Assembly (NCBI GenBank): GCA_024681195.1
Contig: JAILBH010000100.1
Location: 1 to 46,145 of the forward strand
Reading direction: 5' to 3'
DNA length: 46,145 nucleotides
Origin: Treponema sp.
GTDB taxonomy: Bacteria; Spirochaetota; Spirochaetia; Treponematales; Treponemataceae
This document shows, one piece after another, positions 32,271-41,118 of this stretch. The notes beneath the pieces are model-generated. The model was not told the origin of the DNA. It did not search any database and saw only the letters and a list, made by a program, of their open reading frames with translations. Position 1 is the first letter of the stretch. Each line of letters opens with the position of its first letter. A program made the position numbers and the translations under genes.

Positions 32271-34564
32271 TTATCTTCCTCCTGAGTTTGGGCTTTGGCT
32301 TCTGTATTGTCATTAACTTCCTGAGCAGTTTCTTCCTGATTTTGTTTTTCTATTCTTGTTTCACGTTTTTTTATAAGCTCAAAAAGCTGCTTTTCTGTAC
32401 AAGGTAATTTTGTAAGCTGTGTAGCAAGAGCAAGTGAAAGGGCAGAAGAAAAAGCTGCCGGTAAAGTGTTTCTTACAAGCTCCCCAATCTGACCGGATTT
32501 ATCTTTTGACTGAATAAAATCAATCGTAATGTTTTCGCATGGAATGGACTTTTCTTCAACCAGCATTTCAAGCTCCTGTTGTATCTCAAGCCTTATTGCT
32601 TTAAGAGCTGCCGTCTTATCAAAAAGTTCTCCGCAGTCAATTACAATCCAAATTCCTTTAATTCGTTCATTGTAGGTGTAAGTATCAAGCTCAACTTCAA
32701 CAACAGCAGTTGCATATGAGGTTGTGCCAAAAGGATTTCCGCAGAACTTTTCTATGTCCCAGTTTTTCTTTATGTTTGCTGCGGTAGATTTTTTAACGGT
32801 AATAGGAAGCGGCTGATGAAAGCGTTTCTTCTGAATGTCTGCGCAAGCCTTTTTTATAAGCTCGTTCAAAGAACTGATTGTATTGTAAGTGTCTTCCGGC
32901 TGACCAGGAAGTTCAGAAATATCAAATTCAGAATCAATGGTAACATATTCAGGTTTTATTTCAAGAATTTCAGAAACAGTTTTTTTCCAGATGTCCTGAA
33001 CACCCTGCGAAGGATTGATTGTATGAATTATTACATGGTCATTTGTCTGAAGAGTAACTTCTATTTTATCTTCATAAGGAAAGCTTGTGGAGCCGTAATA
33101 ATCAGAAACATTAAAGGCTGTTGCAATTCCAATTCCGCGCAAAGGAAGTGCAAAAAAAGGATTGCTGTTTTCCTGAACTCTGTCTAAAGCATCCATACTG
33201 AATGAAGTATATTTGCGGTTAAAATCGCTTATGCTTACAGCCTTGTTTAAAGTCTGTAATGCATTCTGGCTTTCAAATAAGAATGGATAATCATTTTTCT
33301 TTACATTAAGATTCTGCATTCTTATTTCTTCCGGCAGCATGTTTGCCTGAGCAGTAATTTTTTGAATGTGATTTTCTATTGCAAAAAATATCTGAGAATC
33401 AATTCCCTTTATACAGATTGAAGTAGGGGGATTTTTGGAAGTATGAATTGTTGTGATGATATGAACGTTATGTGGTTTATAATAATTGCAGGCAACAATA
33501 GAAAGTCTGTCTGCAATCTCTTTTGCAAAAGGATTAAAGCAGCCAACATCTACATCAATATTTGCATATATTCCGTTAATTTCTCCCTTTTCAGAAACAG
33601 CAGTCTTATATTCAACTTTTGTCTTAACACCCGGTGCCATATAAGAGTCTTGTTCCTGCTGGGTTAAAATGAGTTTTACAGGTTTTGAGGTTTTAAAAGA
33701 AGCAAGAGCGACCTGAGCTGCAAGCACAGAGGTTCTCCATAATCCTTTAGAAAAGACACCGGAAGTTTTTGTTTTATGAACGATTATATCATCAATAGGA
33801 ATTGAAAGTTCATCTGCAACAGTCTGCATAAGATGCATTGTCCATCTTGTAGGTGCAGATATGTGAAGATTTTTTCCTTCTTTCCAGCAGAATGAACCGC
33901 AGGTTTCTTTCCAAAGCGGAGGAATAAGCTTCATTTCCCAGGTTTCTTGAGTAGTTATGAATTTTTTGTTTCCAAATAATTTTTTGTCTGCCTGAGCAGC
34001 GCCTTTTCCTAAGAAGACGCCTGTTTTAATTTCTCTAAAAGCCAGCACCTCTTCTTTGTTTTGTTCAATTCGCCTGTTATCAAGAACAGTATCCAGCGAA
34101 GGAAGATCGTTCAGTTCATTTACAAAAGAAGAAAGCTCTGCCTCTTTCTTAGAAAACTTTACAACAGGTCCTTTCTGGTGCTTCATTGCTTTTTGAAGCG
34201 CAGTCTCAAGCGACTCAATATCAAAGTTAACAGAAACCTCTTCCAAAAGCTCAAGGACCTTATTTTCATCCGGACCGCAAAGAATACCAAGAGGTTCTCC
34301 CCGGTACATGATATTATCGTAGCCAAATATTTTCCATTGTTCGCCGTTGATGTTTATTTTTTTACTGCCTGGAACATCACTTGCGGTAAAAAGAAAATAT
34401 CCTTCCGGCAATTGAGGTATTGTAACGTTCTTAAGTTTACCAGCTGCAGCAGGGCTTCTTACTAAAACTGCGTAAAGCATGCCGTCGCGGTTTGCATCGC
34501 TGTAAAAGCCTGTTGCTTCAAGAGAACGTTTCCTGTGTTTTACTGCAGTAGATTTTTCAGGCAT
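32267..34564 (-). CDS. divergent molybdopterin-subunit-like protein (xanthine dehydrogenase/aldehyde oxidase family)
   Basis: 765 aa. The N-terminal hammerhead-type domain is clear (ATGFYSDANRDGMLYAVLVRSPAA, DVPGSKK, IMYRGEPLGIL), and the large catalytic region follows family order (KPVKLILTQQEQDSYMAPG, GKGAAQ, SGQIGELVRNTLPAAF near the C-terminus with the expected Glu). Cofactor motifs are weak: the GGGFGGK loop reads SGVFSKGLW, and the region usually RGxG reads CIKGIDS. Whether it binds molybdenum cofactor is open. An acidic/Gln-rich tail closes the protein. Its ATG lies inside the end of the aminotransferase gene (8-nt overlap). No cofactor-insertion or Mo-transport gene is nearby. Confidence 0.8.
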   Translation of the reverse strand: MPEKSTAVKHRKRSLEATGFYSDANRDGMLYAVLVRSPAAAGKLKNVTIPQLPEGYFLFTASDVPGSKKININGEQWKIFGYDNIMYRGEPLGILCGPDENKVLELLEEVSVNFDIESLETALQKAMKHQKGPVVKFSKKEAELSSFVNELNDLPSLDTVLDNRRIEQNKEEVLAFREIKTGVFLGKGAAQADKKLFGNKKFITTQETWEMKLIPPLWKETCGSFCWKEGKNLHISAPTRWTMHLMQTVADELSIPIDDIIVHKTKTSGVFSKGLWRTSVLAAQVALASFKTSKPVKLILTQQEQDSYMAPGVKTKVEYKTAVSEKGEINGIYANIDVDVGCFNPFAKEIADRLSIVACNYYKPHNVHIITTIHTSKNPPTSICIKGIDSQIFFAIENHIQKITAQANMLPEEIRMQNLNVKKNDYPFLFESQNALQTLNKAVSISDFNRKYTSFSMDALDRVQENSNPFFALPLRGIGIATAFNVSDYYGSTSFPYEDKIEVTLQTNDHVIIHTINPSQGVQDIWKKTVSEILEIKPEYVTIDSEFDISELPGQPEDTYNTISSLNELIKKACADIQKKRFHQPLPITVKKSTAANIKKNWDIEKFCGNPFGTTSYATAVVEVELDTYTYNERIKGIWIVIDCGELFDKTAALKAIRLEIQQELEMLVEEKSIPCENITIDFIQSKDKSGQIGELVRNTLPAAFSSALSLALATQLTKLPCTEKQLFELIKKRETRIEKQNQEETAQEVNDNTEAKAQTQEEDK

Positions 34565-35771
34565 GGTTTTCTTTTCCTATTTTTATTACTGTATCAATAA
34601 CAAGCTGGGCCTGTTCATCTGTCATATCCGGAAACAGTGGAATGGAAATTGTAGTGCAATACTGTTTTTCTGCATTAGGAAAATTCTGTGCAGTAAAATC
34701 CGGATAAAGCTCCTTCCAGTAAGTAAAGTGAAAAATTGGTATAAAATGAACAGAAATTCCAAGTCCTGCTTCCTGCATTTTTTTTGCAAATTCTTCGCGT
34801 GTAATTTTAAGCTTTTCAGGCACAATACGCATAAGATATAGATGCCAGGCGTTTCCTTCTCCATCAGGCGGCAGCTTAATAAAATCAAGCTCACCAAAAG
34901 CCTTGTTATATTTTTCTACAATTCGTTTTCGCTGTTCATAAAAAAGCTGAGCACGGTCTACCTGGCAGCAGCCAATAGCAGCAAGAACATCGGGCAGATT
35001 AAATTTATAGCCGGGTGCAATAATGTCATATTCCCAGCTTGCTCGTGGAGAAGTATAGCGGTCCCAGGTTGTTCTATCCATTCCGTGCATACGCATTACT
35101 GTCATTCGTTTTGCAAGCTCAGGATCTCTTGTACAAACCATTCCGCCTTCTGCAGTTGTTATTGTTTTTGTTACATAAAAAGAAAAAACTCCGGCATCTC
35201 CGATAGTCCCTGCATAACCCAAGCTTGTTGGGGAAGGGAAGGAATGAGCTGCATCTTCTATAACATAGATTTTCTTTTGTGGTGTAGAATACTTTTTTGC
35301 AAGCTCCATTATGCGCTTCATGTTGCAGATGTTTCCCGCAATATGAACAGGAACAATTGCGCGAATGCGTCCCTCAGTATCTTTTTTAAGAAGCTCTTCA
35401 ATTTTGTCTACGTCTATGCTGTAGGTATCCTTTTCTATATCTGCAAAAAACACATCTGCATTCAGATGGCGCGCACAGGCTGCTGTAGAAACAAAAGTGT
35501 AAGGAGTTGTAATTACAGCAGTTCCTTCTTTAACTCCGCAGGCTTCCATTGCAAGAATCATACCGCTTGTATTTGAATTAACTGCAAGACTTATTACAGG
35601 AGCACGTCCTTTTTTTTCATCATAACCGCTTACAGCAGCGCTGAATTTTTTTTCAAACTCAAGGGCATAATGACCGGTTGTAAGCCAGCCGGAACGAAGT
35701 ACATCAAGCACTGCGTTTTCTTCATCTTTTGTAATTGCTGCCCTGTGAAAAGGTACTTTTATTTCTGCCAT
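34557..35771 (-). CDS. DegT/DnrJ/EryC1/StrS-type sugar aminotransferase
   Basis: PLP enzyme that adds an amino group to a 4-keto nucleotide sugar. 404 aa; the PLP-binding Lys202 lies in FSFYVTKTITTAEGGM, with IEDAAHSF upstream (Asp for the pyridine N) and PGYKFNLPDVLAAIG downstream. It lies 17 nt after the NDP-sugar dehydratase gene, the standard pair for making UDP-4-amino-4,6-dideoxy sugars (PglF-PglE type). Such sugars can decorate flagellin or surface glycans. It overlaps the molybdo-subunit start by 8 nt, tying the two pathways into one operon. Confidence 0.93.
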   Translation of the reverse strand: MAEIKVPFHRAAITKDEENAVLDVLRSGWLTTGHYALEFEKKFSAAVSGYDEKKGRAPVISLAVNSNTSGMILAMEACGVKEGTAVITTPYTFVSTAACARHLNADVFFADIEKDTYSIDVDKIEELLKKDTEGRIRAIVPVHIAGNICNMKRIMELAKKYSTPQKKIYVIEDAAHSFPSPTSLGYAGTIGDAGVFSFYVTKTITTAEGGMVCTRDPELAKRMTVMRMHGMDRTTWDRYTSPRASWEYDIIAPGYKFNLPDVLAAIGCCQVDRAQLFYEQRKRIVEKYNKAFGELDFIKLPPDGEGNAWHLYLMRIVPEKLKITREEFAKKMQEAGLGISVHFIPIFHFTYWKELYPDFTAQNFPNAEKQYCTTISIPLFPDMTDEQAQLVIDTVIKIGKENHA

Positions 35772-35788
35772 ATATGCCTTCTTTTCTT

Positions 35789-37291
35789 CTATAATAAATC
35801 TGTTCTTTTTTGTCCGTCGTCTTTAATTTCTTCATAGAAATTGCGCAGGCTTTCGCAGTCATCACACAAAAGTTTAACAAGTTTTTCTTTATTACGAAAA
35901 TCCTGCTGTTTTTCTTTAGTATAAAAACAGATTGGTTTTAGAGCATCTAAAAGCTCCTTAAGTCTCTGGCTGGTATATTCTTTGTTATCCAGCTGCAAAA
36001 GTTTTTTATATTTTGTAGGAGATGGATTTTCATCCTTGAGCCAAAGAGGTTCAACAAGACGTTCTCCTTTGCGTGCCCCAACAATTTTAATATCAATATC
36101 CTTGTAAGGTTCAAGCCCGCTGAATTTAATAATCTGTTTTGCAAGGTCAAGAATTTTTACAGGCTCTCCCATATCAAGCAGATATGATTTTCCGTTTTGA
36201 CCAACGCCACCGGTTTGAAGAACAAGGGAACAGGCTTCCGGAATTGTCATAAAATAGCGGACCATATTTTCGTCAGTAACAGTAATAGGGCCTCCTGTTT
36301 TAATCTGATTCTGGAATAATGGAAGAATGGAGCCACGACTTCCTAAAACATTTCCAAAACGTACAAACATAAATGCCTGTTTGTCGCTGGCATTTTTTGC
36401 TGCATCCAGGACAAGTTTTTCACAAAGCATTTTAGAAACACCATAGACACTTACTGGTGCAACTGCTTTATCTGTCGAAATCAAAACAAAACGGTCTACT
36501 TTATGATTGAGTGCTGCATCCAGAAGATTTTTTGTACCAAATACATTGTTTTCAATAGCTGCAACCTGATTTTCTTCCATCATTGGAACATGCTTATAAG
36601 CTGCACAATGGAAAATTACATTACAGCGGGTTTGTTTAATAATATAGTCTACATATTCACGGTCGCGCATGTCACCAATAATAGGAACTATTGTAGCTTT
36701 TTCGCCAACGCCTTCTGACTGCAAAAGTCTGAGTTCCCTGTAAATCTGACAGATTGAATTTTCACCATGTCCAAAAAGATAAAGACGTTCAGCTCCACCG
36801 CTTAAAAGCTGTCTTGCAAGCTCTGAACCAATTGAACCGCCTGCTCCTGTAATAAATACACGCTTGCCTCTAAGGTAGCCAAGACTTTCTTTAAGAGAAA
36901 TTGTTACAGGAGTTCGTCCAAGAATATCAAGCGGATCAATTTCGCGCGTTTGAACAAGGTGAGCAGTTCCTTCTATTACTTGACTTATTCCAGGCAAAAT
37001 TTTTATGTGATTAAAGCCGTTTTCTGTAAGAGTTTCGTAAATCTCGCGGATTCGTTCGGTTGGGGCAGAAGGAATTGCAATTATTGCTTCGTCAAGATCA
37101 GAATTAGAAAGGATAGATGTTACACTACTGATAGGTCCAAGAACCGGAACGCCGTCAATTGTAGTTCCAATCAGTTTTTTATCATCATCTAAGAATGCGT
37201 TTACTTTTCCAAAAATCTTTTTGCGCTTAATGTCGTCGGCAATAGTCTGTCCGGCAAATCCAGCGCCAATTATGTAAATACGTTTATCCAT
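35789..37291 (-). CDS. NDP-sugar 4,6-dehydratase/epimerase (CapD/PglF type)
   Basis: Converts a UDP-HexNAc to the 4-keto-6-deoxy form. 500 aa from ATG at 37291, which has AAGGG 8 nt upstream; an in-frame GTG at 37318 lacks a ribosome site. An N-terminal CoA-binding-like Rossmann domain (YIIGAGFAGQTIADDI) lacks the four membrane helices of WbpM/PglF, so the enzyme is soluble. The main SDR domain starts RVFITGAGGSIGSELARQL and holds STDKAV then YGVSK, with Tyr283 and Lys287 where many retaining dehydratases have Met-x3-Lys. First gene of the run leading to the aminotransferase and the Mo-hydroxylase-like genes. Confidence 0.92.
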   Translation of the reverse strand: MDKRIYIIGAGFAGQTIADDIKRKKIFGKVNAFLDDDKKLIGTTIDGVPVLGPISSVTSILSNSDLDEAIIAIPSAPTERIREIYETLTENGFNHIKILPGISQVIEGTAHLVQTREIDPLDILGRTPVTISLKESLGYLRGKRVFITGAGGSIGSELARQLLSGGAERLYLFGHGENSICQIYRELRLLQSEGVGEKATIVPIIGDMRDREYVDYIIKQTRCNVIFHCAAYKHVPMMEENQVAAIENNVFGTKNLLDAALNHKVDRFVLISTDKAVAPVSVYGVSKMLCEKLVLDAAKNASDKQAFMFVRFGNVLGSRGSILPLFQNQIKTGGPITVTDENMVRYFMTIPEACSLVLQTGGVGQNGKSYLLDMGEPVKILDLAKQIIKFSGLEPYKDIDIKIVGARKGERLVEPLWLKDENPSPTKYKKLLQLDNKEYTSQRLKELLDALKPICFYTKEKQQDFRNKEKLVKLLCDDCESLRNFYEEIKDDGQKRTDLL

Positions 37292-37432
37292 TTCCCAATC
37301 CCTTAATAATTTTACCACAGAATTTGTAATATTTCAAACGCAAACCCCCTCAGAACATTCTTCTATAAATTATTTTTTTTCCTAAACTCAATACATTTTT
37401 TCACCGAAAAGAAAGTATAGAGGGGTGTTCCT

Positions 37433-37909
37433 ATGGGGAAAACTAAGAAAATCACTTTAATTCTCGGACTTTTGCTTTGCGCAAATATTTGTTTTGCAAA
37501 ACAAATTTCATTCCAGATTATTCAGCACGATAACAGAACAGACAATGTTACCGAACAGTCTCTTGTAATAGAAGATGAGCTTTTAAGCGGTTTGTTCGAA
37601 ACTGGATATATTGTTACTAACTCTCCAACAGTAGTTTCAGATTCCGAATCAAACGATAAGGTTTTATATAATAAAGCCCTTGGAGATGCCCTTGATGGCT
37701 TTTCCGATTACTTTATTCAGGTAACAATTTATTATGGTAACGCCTTAAATCAAATTGACTGGAGTATTGCCACTACGGCAAATGGAAATATTATTAAAGA
37801 AAGTACTATTACGGGGTCGGTTCCAACAACCGATGAAAAGGGTTTACATAAAATCTCTTCAAAACTGGTTTCCGAAATATCAGATTTTTTGAAAAAACAA
37901 AAGGCATAA
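37433..37909 (+). CDS. small exported hypothetical protein
   Basis: 158 aa with a clear signal peptide (KKITLILGLLLCANICFA, cleavage near residue 22), then a periplasmic alpha/beta domain of about 135 residues. The pattern (IEDELLSGLFETGYIVTN, IQVTIYYG, ISSKLVSEISDFLKKQ) resembles small domains that read out assembled lipoproteins, but no family is recognised. GAGGGG lies upstream of ATG. The Glu/Pro-rich SPOR protein starts 13 nt downstream, so the two probably act together at the envelope. Confidence 0.75.
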   Translation: MGKTKKITLILGLLLCANICFAKQISFQIIQHDNRTDNVTEQSLVIEDELLSGLFETGYIVTNSPTVVSDSESNDKVLYNKALGDALDGFSDYFIQVTIYYGNALNQIDWSIATTANGNIIKESTITGSVPTTDEKGLHKISSKLVSEISDFLKKQKA

Positions 37910-37922
37910 GGATGGGTAGGGT

Positions 37923-39881
37923 ATGAAAAATAGCATTATGAACAGACTTAAGAACTCCAGCTTATTCAAAAATATATTAAAGGTCGGATTAATTCTTGGT
38001 GGATGTATGATTCTGGCTTCATTTAGTCCTTCTCTTGATGGAAGGGCAATTGTAGTTGAGCCAGGAGTCTTCCCGGAAGGCCTTTTTGCCAAAACAGTAG
38101 GTTATTTGCCCGGTGATATTATTAGTGTAACAAATATTACAGGTGATTCAACCGTAGATATTCTTGTAATTGGTGCTCTGGATCCTTCAGAAGGTGTTGC
38201 AATTATGCTTTCTCCAGAAGCCGCAGATGCTATTGGAATTAGCAGAAGCACCAACAATATTGTTAAGATTACAAAAAGATCAAATCAGGATGAAAGAGTT
38301 TATGGTTCTGCTGTAATTGCTTCTCAAAACTCATCTGCAGCCAGTCAGCCGGCATATACAGAACCTGTAGCAGAAGAACCAGAAATCACCTATGAAGAAG
38401 TTTATGATGAGAGTGAAGATCCAATGACAGGTGTAAGTCCTACAGGTGATATTGCACAACAAAGCGAAGCAGAAACAGTTCCTGCTGCCCAGCCACAGGA
38501 AGAAATTTATTCTAAGCCGGTACAAAGTGAACCAGAACCTGTAACAGAATATGAATATTTTGATGATGAAGATCTTCCTGAATATGATGAAGAGCCTGTA
38601 AACGAGTCAGAATACATTCCGGGAACTGATGAAAGCTTTACAGAAGAGTCTTTTGTTGAAGAAGAAGCTCCTGTAGAAGAACCTCCGGTTCAGCAGCCGG
38701 TTGTTGAAGAGCCAGTAGAAGAACCTGTAGTAGAAGAACCTGTAGAAGAAGAACCTTTGTACGAAGAATTTGAAGATGAAGGTATTGAGGAACTTGAAGA
38801 GTTTGAAGAAGAAACTATAGAAGAAACTCCTGTAGAAGAACCGGTTGAAGAGATTGTAGAAGAACCTGTAGAAGAACCTATAGAAGAAGAACCGGAAGAG
38901 GAAGCTGTTGAAGAAGAAATCCCAGAAGAGGAGCCTGTTTATGAAGAATTCTTTGAAGATGATGAACTTGAAGGAATCCCTGAAGAAGAAGTTGTAGAAG
39001 AAGAAGCTGAAGAGGAAGTTCTTGAAGAAGAAGCTCCTGTTGAAGAAGAACCACAGGATGATTCATTATTCGAAGAAGAAACAGAAGAATTCGAAGGCGA
39101 AGAACCTGTAGAAGAAGAAATCATTGAAGAAGAACCTTTGGAAGAAGAATTCTTTGATGAGGAACCTCTTGAAGAACCGGTTGAGGAACCAATCGAAGAA
39201 GAACCTGTAGAAGAAGAGGTTGAAGAAGCTATTGAAGAACCTGTTGAAGAACCAGCTGAAGAAGAAATTGAAGAAGAGCCGGTAGAAGATGCAGTAGAAG
39301 AGGTTCCAGAAGATGAGTTTGTAGAAGATGAAGTTATTGAAGAACTTCCTGAAGATACAGATGAAGTTGAGGTTCTTGACTGGGAAGATGAAGCTTATGA
39401 TGCAATTGTACTTGTTCCGGCAGATGAGAATCCTCCAGAGTATATTCCTGTAGAATCTGATGAACCTGTTGCAAATGTTACAACAACAACTACAGTAACA
39501 GTTCCTGTAGAAACTACAGTAAATGCTTCGGTTGTGGTTAAGCCTTCTGCAAGTGGAAATGAAACAAGTTATGAAAAGTTTGTAGTAGAAAGCCTTAATG
39601 AACTTGAAGCTGAACGCTACTACATTCAGATTGCAACATTACGTGATGATGAAAATATCCTTGAGATTGTAAATACTTATGGAAATAAGTATCCGATTAC
39701 AATTGTTCCAACAGAAAAGGGTACAAAGCAGGTTCTTGTTGGACCTGTAACCCTTGATGAATATGGTACAGTTCTTGCCCGCTTTAAGGCATATGGTTAT
39801 AAAGATGCATTCCTGAGAAAAGGAACAAATCCAAATCCAAAGCCACGGGGTGGGGCAGCTGAAGAAGTTGATGCTAAATAA
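37923..39881 (+). CDS. Glu/Pro-rich SPOR-domain envelope protein
   Basis: 652 aa. The N-terminus has a short hydrophobic segment (about 18-35) containing LILGGC, which could be a lipobox (Cys28) or part of a membrane anchor. Residues about 40-130 form a beta-rich domain (GLFAKTVGYLPGDIISVTN) reminiscent of RlpA/LysM-associated modules. About 245-480 is almost entirely Glu, Pro and Val repeats (VEEPVEEE-type), highly acidic and surely extended. About 562-636 is a SPOR domain (YYIQIATLRDDENIL, KQVLVGPVTLDEY, AYGYKDAFLRKG), which binds denuded peptidoglycan in other bacteria. Probably links the envelope to the cell wall across the periplasm; a division role is inferred. A good terminator follows. 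Confidence 0.82.
   Translation: MKNSIMNRLKNSSLFKNILKVGLILGGCMILASFSPSLDGRAIVVEPGVFPEGLFAKTVGYLPGDIISVTNITGDSTVDILVIGALDPSEGVAIMLSPEAADAIGISRSTNNIVKITKRSNQDERVYGSAVIASQNSSAASQPAYTEPVAEEPEITYEEVYDESEDPMTGVSPTGDIAQQSEAETVPAAQPQEEIYSKPVQSEPEPVTEYEYFDDEDLPEYDEEPVNESEYIPGTDESFTEESFVEEEAPVEEPPVQQPVVEEPVEEPVVEEPVEEEPLYEEFEDEGIEELEEFEEETIEETPVEEPVEEIVEEPVEEPIEEEPEEEAVEEEIPEEEPVYEEFFEDDELEGIPEEEVVEEEAEEEVLEEEAPVEEEPQDDSLFEEETEEFEGEEPVEEEIIEEEPLEEEFFDEEPLEEPVEEPIEEEPVEEEVEEAIEEPVEEPAEEEIEEEPVEDAVEEVPEDEFVEDEVIEELPEDTDEVEVLDWEDEAYDAIVLVPADENPPEYIPVESDEPVANVTTTTTVTVPVETTVNASVVVKPSASGNETSYEKFVVESLNELEAERYYIQIATLRDDENILEIVNTYGNKYPITIVPTEKGTKQVLVGPVTLDEYGTVLARFKAYGYKDAFLRKGTNPNPKPRGGAAEEVDAK
38655..39360 (+). 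repeat. GAAGAA-rich repeat coding the acidic Glu/Pro region
   Basis: Near-continuous GAAGAA and GAACCTGTAGAA units coding EEPVEE-like repeats of irregular length; prone to slippage in multiples of three. Confidence 0.8.
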
Positions 39882-39902
39882 ACATATGTTTTGATAATCA
39901 AT

Positions 39903-39940
39903 AAAAAAAGGCGCGTTCAGCTTAAGAACGTGCCTTTTTT
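39903..39940 (+). terminator. Rho-independent terminator after SPOR gene
   Basis: GGCGCGTTC (39910-39918) pairs with GAACGTGCC (39926-39934) and is followed by six T; the left A-run pairs with the T-run, so it may also work in reverse. Confidence 0.92.
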
Positions 39941-39960
39941 GTTTAATTGGATCTATTATA

Positions 39961-40018
39961 AGAGTTCGTCAAGGCACGCTCGCTTCGCTCGGCTTAAAGC
40001 CTTGACTAACTCTTTTTT
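39961..40018 (+). terminator. second long-stem hairpin with T-tract
   Basis: AGAGTTCGTCAAGGC (39961-39975) pairs with GCCTTGACTAACTCT (39999-40013) with one mismatch, 23-nt loop, followed by TTTTTT (40013-40018). Possible back-up terminator or repeat-derived element between converging genes. Confidence 0.55.
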
Positions 40019-40051
40019 ACACGATGTAATCGCTGCGCGATTATATCGTGT
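40019..40051. repeat. 15-bp-arm inverted repeat overlapping the ilvE 3' end
   Basis: ACACGATGTAATCGC (40019-40033) and GCGATTATATCGTGT (40037-40051) form an almost perfect stem around a TGC loop. The right arm contains the last ilvE codons and stop. It could cap the ilvE mRNA 3' end. Confidence 0.65.
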
Positions 40052-41087
40052 AAATCCATCCCTCAGGTGCTGGAATGCGTCCCATCTGAATTCCAGTCAA
40101 AGTATCGTAGATTTCCTTTAACTTTGGACCCATTTCCTGCTTGCCGCCATTATAAATAATGCTCTTTCCGTGGTCATCAATCTGGCCAACTGGAGAAATA
40201 ACTGCTGCAGTACCGCAAAGACCGCATTCTACAAACTTGCCAAGTTCATTTTTGTTGATCTTGCGCTCTTCAACTTCCATTTTAAGATATTTTTTTGCAA
40301 CAATCAAAAGAGAACGGCGAGTAATAGAAGGAAGAATAGAATCAGATTTAGGAGTTACAAGCTTTCCATCCTTTGTAATAAAGATGATGTTTGCTCCACC
40401 TGTTTCTTCAAGATATGTGTGAGTTGCAGGATCAAGATACATGTTTTCTGCATAGCCGCATTTGTGTGCATCAACAATATTGTGAAGGCTCATGGCATAG
40501 TTCAAACCGGCTTTGATATCTCCAGTCCCATGAGGGGCTGCACGGTCCATATCGCTTAAACGAACCTTAATTGGTTTGATTCCGCCTTTGAAATATGGTC
40601 CAACTGGAGTAACAAGAATACGGAACTGATATTCATCAGCAGGTTTTACACCAATTACAGCGTTTGAACCAAACATATATGGACGGATATAAAGGGTAGC
40701 ACCGCTTCCATATGGAGGAACCCATTCCTTATTTGCTTTAATTGTTTTAAGAACAGCTTCAATAAATCTATCTTTAGGGAATACAGGCATTTCAAGACGC
40801 TTGCAGGAATTTTCCATGCGTTCTGCGTTCAAATCAGGACGGAAAGTAACAATGTCACCATGTTCTGTTCTATATGCTTTAAGTCCTTCAAAACATGTCT
40901 GTGCATACTGAAGAACGCCTGCACATTCACTGATTGTTACAGTGTGGTCAGTAGTAAGCTTTCCAGCATCCCATTTTCCTTTTTTAAAGTTTGAAACAAA
41001 ACTTTTTGAAGTTTCCATGTAACCAAAAGGCAATTTGCCCCAGTCTAATTCTTTTTTTGCTGCCATAAAAGTACCTCCACAGTACAA
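40041..41087 (-). CDS. ilvE: branched-chain-amino-acid aminotransferase
   Basis: Class IV PLP aminotransferase interconverting Leu, Ile and Val with their 2-oxo acids. 348 aa, the long (BCAT type II) form: FEGLKAYRTEHGDIVTFRPD, RPYMFGSNAVIGVKPA, DIKAGLNYAMSL with the PLP Lys, YLDPATHTYLEETGGANIIF, and CGLCGTAAVISPVGQI near the C-terminus. A GGAGGT ribosome site lies 9 nt before ATG. Monocistronic, with its promoter region inside or next to the long palindrome at 41119-41309. Confidence 0.96.
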   Translation of the reverse strand: MYCGGTFMAAKKELDWGKLPFGYMETSKSFVSNFKKGKWDAGKLTTDHTVTISECAGVLQYAQTCFEGLKAYRTEHGDIVTFRPDLNAERMENSCKRLEMPVFPKDRFIEAVLKTIKANKEWVPPYGSGATLYIRPYMFGSNAVIGVKPADEYQFRILVTPVGPYFKGGIKPIKVRLSDMDRAAPHGTGDIKAGLNYAMSLHNIVDAHKCGYAENMYLDPATHTYLEETGGANIIFITKDGKLVTPKSDSILPSITRRSLLIVAKKYLKMEVEERKINKNELGKFVECGLCGTAAVISPVGQIDDHGKSIIYNGGKQEMGPKLKEIYDTLTGIQMGRIPAPEGWIYTI

Positions 41088-41118
41088 ATATTTAATAATA
41101 CTTAATAATTTTATTTCT

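Noticed and set aside
34842..35576. 244-codon open frame antisense to the DegT aminotransferase gene
   Set aside because: Low-complexity Cys/Ser/Phe-rich translation with no family features, lying over a clear enzyme.
37292..37318. GTG start nine codons upstream for the CapD-type gene
   Set aside because: No ribosome site there, whereas ATG at 37291 has AAGGG at good spacing and begins the Rossmann strand normally.
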